Shown here in pieces: positions 59,100-64,000 of a stretch of DNA of 64,000 nt. Below the pieces are notes generated by a model. That model saw nothing but the letters and a program-made list of their open reading frames with translations. It made no database searches and was not told where the DNA came from. How positions within the stretch are numbered: the stretch's first letter is position 1; each line of letters starts with the position of its first letter. Origin of the DNA: Vesta saturnalis (Eukaryota > Arthropoda > Insecta > Coleoptera > Lampyridae). The DNA lies in NCBI GenBank assembly GCA_036346205.1, contig JARFJB010002135.1, positions 558,001 to 622,000 of the forward strand, written 5' to 3'. A program made the position numbers and the translations under genes.

Positions 59100-59330
59100 A
59101 ACTGTTTATTTCTTTTTTTCATTTCTAGCTGATTAGATTTTACAAATACTAAAATTTTATTATACAGCTTTTGATGATTATCAAATATGTCTAATATGTG
59201 TATTTCAAAGATGCGTAACAGTTATTCAGATATTGACATACACTTACATTATACCTTAGAATTATTTTTCTGCTAAATTACGGTATCAAAAATTGCATAG
59301 AGCTAATTGATCTGTATATATATATATATA

Positions 59331-59378
<48 letters not shown>

Positions 59379-59539
59379 TGCATTAGTCAAGTACGACATA
59401 TCCTTATTAAAACTTCATTATAAAATTATTTTCGTATTCACAGGTGTTACATATTACCAATGAACCAAACGTACTTTTTTTTAAATAGGACATTTACATT
59501 ATTTCAAACTTAGATTGTTATCTATACTTAATATAATCA

Positions 59540-59602
<63 letters not shown>

Positions 59603-60790
59603 TGAAAATGGCAACATTGCCAATAAAATTCGTTCTTAATAGGAAATTTTCAAACATGTGACCGTTTTAAATTATGTTATTGGTAGAAATTAATCAGACT
59701 TTCTTTTTTGTTTTCTGGTACTTCATAGAAGAAGGAAAAACGCCATTTTGGACAAGAAATTTAATGCGTAGTTAGAAGCAACTGAAAATTTGGAAAAGGT
59801 TTCTTAAAAATTTGATTGAATTTTTCAAGTAAAATTTAATACAGCCTGTGCTGGATTTAATCATTTCCATATAAATAAATCCTGTTGGGATTTCGAATTT
59901 TAGTTCGGCTTTAATTTTTTTTGTTTCTACTACACCTTAGCTTCATTCAAGAGGTTTTTTTGGTCCTTTACACATTTACTCAAGATTAACATCTTTCGTG
60001 CTTCCATAAGAGAGAGTTAAACCATTTCTGACAGCACAATTGGATACCATTCGTCCGAGGTGTGAAATATTAGTTATGGGTCTTCAAACCTGAATGGAAA
60101 CAGTTTACGATTACTTCTTCTCCTAGTATCTTCCGCATTAACTGAAGAAATATACGTTACACCTACGACTAGTTTCGGATAAGTATTTTTGTTACACGCA
60201 TACAAAATTTTACCTACGGTGAGCGACTTTTGCTAGCTTTTCTACATAACGAGGCTCTCGTTACCTGTATATTACTGAAATTCTTATAACAATTACATTA
60301 CTGTGCTTGCTACATTGTATTAGTGTGTTTCCGTAATTATCCTATTCCTAAAATTAATGCGTATCCTTTACTGCTAAACATTTTCTTAGTAATCGTAGTA
60401 ATATTAGACATTTGTACCTGTAAAAGATAATTTGGGTTATTTCACAGTTTCGCATATACTTACATTTAACTTTGCAAAAGAATTTGTATTTTATCTATCA
60501 ATTTCTAACTGTTTTCTTATGTACTAGTTTTACTTTGATATCAAACCGTTAGAACTATCTGTGTTTACTGTACATGCAATCAGCTGTTTAGTTGACGGAA
60601 CGCTACCATTTGAGTCGAAATGTACACTGTGTGTCATAAATTATGACACTGCTGGGGTTGTATAAAAGTTATTTATTTTAATTACTGTGTAAATCAATTG
60701 CATATTTATTTATGATCATTGGGGTTGTATAAATTTGTTACTTTTCACTGATTACAATTTAATAGTTGTTTATTACAAAACTGTTTGAAT
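59100..60790. other. AT-rich, with two (TA)n tracts; no gene seen
   Basis: (TA)n at 59315-59374 (one TGA interruption) and 59542-59599. A 19-nt palindrome GTGTCATAAATTATGACAC lies at 60631-60649. GGGGTTGTATAAA occurs twice (60.65 and 60.72 kb). Otherwise nothing recognised. Confidence 0.5.
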
Positions 60791-60796
60791 TAGGGC

Positions 60797-61018
60797 TTAC
60801 TCATTTAATTTTTGTTTTGTAGCCATATGCTTACTAATGAATGTGTCAACCTGTGTTGCGCCTTTATTAAATTCTTGCATTGTGATTGCCAAATCTGTAA
60901 TGAACTTAGCCTTTCTGAATTTTCTAAACGCTTCATGCTTACTTTGTCTGTAATGCTCATAGTAACTACATTGAGTAATTTTTTTTTGCTTACATAAGAT
61001 AAACAACAGGGTAGACAT
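60797..61018 (-). CDS. Unassigned charged open frame
   Basis: Seen: HYRQSKHEAFRKFRKAKFIT DLAITMQEFNKGATQVDTFI SKHMATKQKLNE then stop. It is hydrophilic and protein-like, perhaps a terminal exon or an element-derived C-terminus. I recognise no family. An overlapping frame reaching 61278 includes (TA)n-coded Ile-Tyr and is less likely. Confidence 0.2.
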   Translation of the reverse strand: MSTLLFILCKQKKITQCSYYEHYRQSKHEAFRKFRKAKFITDLAITMQEFNKGATQVDTFISKHMATKQKLNE

Positions 61019-61137
61019 CTAGTGATAATTTTCGCTTTATATTTGGGGTTTATTTGCGTCCGGTTGATTGGAAACTGATAGATTAGTCCGACGGAGAGCT
61101 CTTCGTGGAATATCGGTGTACAAGTATTCAATTTCGG

Positions 61138-61154
61138 ATATATATATAATATAT

Positions 61155-61192
<38 letters not shown>

Positions 61193-61193
61193 C
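61138..61193. repeat. (TA)n microsatellite
   Basis: Interrupted by AAT at three places. Confidence 0.95.
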
Positions 61194-61199
61194 ATGTTT

Positions 61200-61825
61200 G
61201 GGTATTCTTTTTTTTAGGGTCAACGTTAGATGCCGGACCGTATTGTGTCCGATTATGTAAATTTGAAGTATAATTCATAGTTTTTTTTAGTTTTGGGTTG
61301 AAAGGTAAGTTGATTACTGGTGGTTTATTTTGTAGGTATATTGTATCTGATGTATTATTGATTGATGTATTGGGAATATTTCTTGAAAGAATTGTATTTG
61401 TCTGCGAGTTGGCGCTCCATAATTTTTTTTATGTTAGATACTTATGAACATTTAATTATTATTATAAAAATTTATGCTGTTTTACAGTGGGTATATTAAA
61501 TAAGTGGTGTTAAACGATCGTAAGTTGTTTCGTTAATCGTGTGATCTACGATCAACTTCCTAACCAGTCCTTTGTCAGTGTGGACTTAGTTCACCATTTT
61601 ATTTTAGTTGTCTCTTTTGTCCTGTGTGGCCGTAGCCCTTTTCTTGATAGAGGGACGATATAAAATTAAATCAAGTGGTGCCCTTTTTAAATTTATGTAT
61701 ATCTTTTCTCCTGCCAAAACGCCCATGCATCCAAGTGCTTAACCGACCGACTGAGCTTCCGGCTAATTCCTTAACCTATGTTACAGCACTTTAGCCACAA
61801 TTTCTACGATATCCTTTGTGCACGT
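61200..61825. other. No gene seen
   Basis: Mixed composition; ACCGACCGACTGAGCTTCCGG and GTGGACTTAGTTCACC near 61.6-61.75 kb look like structured repeat ends, but no partner copy was found. Confidence 0.35.

Positions 61826-61830
<5 letters not shown>

Positions 61831-61892
<62 letters not shown>
61831..61892. repeat. (TA)n microsatellite
   Basis: About 31 units. Confidence 0.97.
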
Positions 61893-61894
<2 letters not shown>

Positions 61895-61899
61895 TTAAT

Positions 61900-62160
61900 T
61901 ACGCTCTATGCAATTTTTGACACGGCGCGTAATTTAGCGCAAAAATAATTCCTGAGGTATAATGTAAGTGTTAGTTTAAGTTTTTTCAAAATCTGAATAA
62001 CCGTTACTTTTATTAGAAAATGTGCAGACATATTTTCTAAAGAAAATTTAATTTTACATAACCTTTCTTTATACAGTTTCTTAATATGCAATGCGTACGT
62101 AAAGTACCGTATAAATTCAATTAAAATTCGAATAGGAGTTTAGGAAGAAAACGCTCGGAC
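61900..62160. repeat. Dispersed repeat shared with 12.4-12.9 kb
   Basis: AATCTGAATAACCGTTA and AAAGAAAATTTAATTTTACA...CAGTTTCTTAATATGCAA match the 12.47 and 12.79-12.85 kb blocks. Non-coding. Confidence 0.55.
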
Positions 62161-62204
62161 CCGTTGATTTTTATTTTCAATTTAGAATTTTTGTACGTAA
62201 AAGT

Positions 62205-63207
62205 ATACAGGGTGTGTCAAGAAAGACATATGAGGTCATCGCTATTTTTTAAAATTTTAACCCCCATTTTTTATTGCAATATTACAAAGGGTACATCTTT
62301 TTTCGTACAACAAGGTATATATGGATGATGTTAATACAAGGTGTTCCAAACTTGCGTCCGCGGGCGATACGTCGCTTATTTGATGGAATAGGAGAACAAA
62401 ATTTTGAAGCGCAGTAGAAAGCACTGAGGCGCATATTTTAAAATTTAGGTTATACAGGGTGTTTTATTTATACACGCTGTATGTTATTTCAAATTTGGAT
62501 TCAGCTGACTTCGTCCATTCTTTCAATATAAGGTTTGATTATGTTATACATGGTAGTTTAGAAGATGTGGTGGTCATTTTGAAGAAAAAATCGTATTTAA
62601 ATGGATACCATGTATCATTTCTAATAAGAAATATTCAAATGATTTTTTTAATACTCGAATATTGTGAAACAGACAATTTCTTGGGGTTAGGACTAATTTA
62701 GTTGTAACATGATTCCACTAAATGTTCGAATTGGGCACCGTTAACAATCTGACAATAGCCAACGCGATTAACAAATGATTATTGTACGTTGCTGATGACA
62801 TCTGCGGTAATGTTTCTAATTTCTTGGCGAATTCGTGCTTTTAAATCTTCTAAATTAGCCGGTTGTATCACATATACTTTACTCTAAGTACTTTAAGAAG
62901 TAATCTAGAGGGTTTAAATCTGGCGATCGGGCTGGTCACTTAATTGCGCCTTTATACCCATCCAAATGTTTGGAAAAACTTCATCCAAATAATCGCGAAC
63001 AGGTAAAGCGTAGTGTGGCGGCGCTCCATCTTGTCGAAAAAGGAGGTTACGGTGGTGCATATCGGACTTTTCTAAATCCGGATTCAACGTTATTAGAGCG
63101 GGGATGAGGTCACTGAAGAAAGTCTTAATATCTCGCGCTAGTGAGAGTATCCACGAAGAAGTAATGACCTATAATTCTTCCGTCAACTATGCCGCACCAC
63201 ATATTAT
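62205..63207 (-). mobile_element. Mariner-like element, minus orientation, 5' part displaced
   Basis: Seen: TATACAGGGTGTGTCAAG at 62208 and TATACAGGGTGTTTTATT at 62452 are two successive termini, so two element ends are stacked here. Transposase follows at 62698-63205 and is cut at ATTATACAGGG (63204-63212), where another element begins. Confidence 0.75.
62698..63205 (-). pseudogene. Mariner-like transposase, C-terminal half
   Basis: Seen: NMWCGIVDGRIIGHYFFVDT, LTSARYQDFL, LLFRQDGAPPHYALPVRDYL (second Asp), DEVFPNIWMGI, KVYVIQPANLEDLKARIRQE IRNITADVISNVQ and VGYCQIVNGAQFEHLVES before a TAA. It matches roughly residues 180-350 of the family. Stops and one frame shift interrupt it, and the third acidic block is degraded. 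Confidence 0.85.
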
Positions 63208-63208
63208 A

Positions 63209-64000
63209 CAGGGTGTCAATTTGAAAACTTGCCAGACCTCATATCTTGAAACTGTAACAGGTAAGTGTAATTTCTCGAAAACGTTTCTAGAACATTGAGG
63301 GAGAACCAATATGACTCATATAGAAATATTCTGCAAATCGCCCCTTAGGCTCCGGCCACCCCACCTCTATTTTTTTAAATTGTCCTACCCAATGTGTACA
63401 TCATTGGAAAGTTCTTTAAAATAACACGAAAAATAATACTTAAATCAATTTATTCAAATTTATTATTCTAAATGTCAAATTAGGCACTATTTTCCAAATA
63501 CAACTTATATTTACAAATAGGTAGTGAAAATGAACAGCAAAACTCAACAATAACCCATATATAATTACAAATGTATGCTAAAAATCACAGAATATAATCT
63601 AAATTAGATGCTCAGAATGACTTCCATTATTCTCAAAGCAATAATAAAGCCTATTCTTGAATTCATGTCGTACATTTTCAAAGGTTTGTCGCGTAATAGC
63701 TCGGCACTCTTCAATTATTCGTTGCCGCAGATCTGCAATAGACTTGGGCTGAGTTTTATAGCCCACAGGTTTTGAGTGAAATTTTTAGAAGAAATCTGAA
63801 GACCGGGTGGCCATTCCACTGATCCTCTTCTACCAATCCACTGATCTGCATAATTGTTCTCTAACCAGTTTCTAACACGTAGTGTATAATGTGGAGGGGC
63901 CCCGTCTTGTTGAAAATGTAACAAATTTCCAACCTAGTTCATGACCTTCATCTCTTTGATTTTTCAATTCGAGAATTATGAGGGGCTGTATTGTTTCATC
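63209..64000 (-). mobile_element. Mariner-like element inserted into the previous one, runs off the window
   Basis: Seen: CAGGGTGTCAATTTGAAAAC begins at TA inside the other transposase frame, followed by about 390 bp of non-coding sequence and a transposase C-terminus in the same orientation. The rest lies beyond 64000. Confidence 0.75.
63599..64000 (-). pseudogene. Mariner-like transposase, C-terminal part
   Basis: Seen: NLLHFQQDGAPPHYTLRVRN WLENNYADQWIGRRGSVEWP PG with the second Asp; the third block is disrupted by a frame change; then SIADLRQRIIEECRAITRQT FENVRHEFKNRLYYCFENNG SHSEHLI and stop at 63599-63601. It is the best-preserved C-terminal region among the fragments and may be an incomplete view of a fuller gene outside the window. 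Confidence 0.85.

Noticed and set aside
58002..59132. Very long Cys/Val-rich reading frames
   Set aside because: They arise from a stop-free GT-rich repeat; overlapping frames are equally long and no domain is present.

Overview
This is an AT-rich, repeat-dense stretch of animal nuclear DNA, most likely insect and possibly beetle. The case rests on element families and signals common in insect genomes: IS630/Tc1/mariner transposases ending in the GGxFEHL signature, a Penelope-like retroelement with a GIY-YIG endonuclease, CGGBP/hAT transposons, Jockey-type LINEs, short GTAAGT/AG introns, a TCAGT initiator with a DPE, and many (TA)n tracts. There is no bacterial-style gene organisation. Most long open frames lie in transposable elements or simple repeats.

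Layout. 0-1.1 kb: internally deleted mariner-like element. 1.1-9.9 kb: mostly gene-free, with a Penelope-type hammerhead-like motif (3.7 kb), a heavily decayed coding-like stretch (5.0-6.6 kb) and a CA-rich tail (8.4 kb). 10-12 kb: a mariner remnant abutting a Tc1 remnant. 12.9-15.9 kb: Penelope-like element with inverted terminal arms, each with a hammerhead-like motif, split by a 1.1-kb hAT derivative with a target duplication. 17.9-20.7 kb: several independent tandem repeats. 20.7-29.3 kb: mariner fragments, then two nearly identical copies of a cassette (truncated Jockey-like LINE plus hAT C-terminus); the second copy is joined into a CGGBP-like hAT gene.

29.3-43 kb: low-information DNA with a 0.95-kb TIR element, an IS630-like pseudogene, a mariner remnant carrying a tRNA-bearing repeat, and a 2.4-kb long-TIR transposon bounded by (TA)n. 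At 43.03-42.84 kb on the minus strand lies the best host-gene candidate: a TCAGT+DPE core promoter and a first exon encoding a signal-peptide-like sequence. 44.0-52.1 kb: a diverged tandem array of roughly 300-380 bp units whose cores look like a short exon (AG...GTAAGT); one encodes a signal-peptide-like start. The array is interrupted by an unidentified 2.3-kb block and by a 5'-truncated LINE with a 14-bp target duplication, itself carrying a second tRNA-bearing repeat.

52.1-64 kb: a two-exon pseudogene, tandem repeats, a Penelope GIY-YIG fragment, a long-TIR non-autonomous mariner, a 1.1-kb GT/GTGC tract that fakes very long Cys/Val reading frames, more (TA)n, and two nested mariner transposases on the minus strand at the right edge.

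All protein family assignments were made by eye from motifs; no database search was run. Many frame breaks in the LINE copies are homopolymer indels, so some apparent pseudogenisation may be sequencing error.
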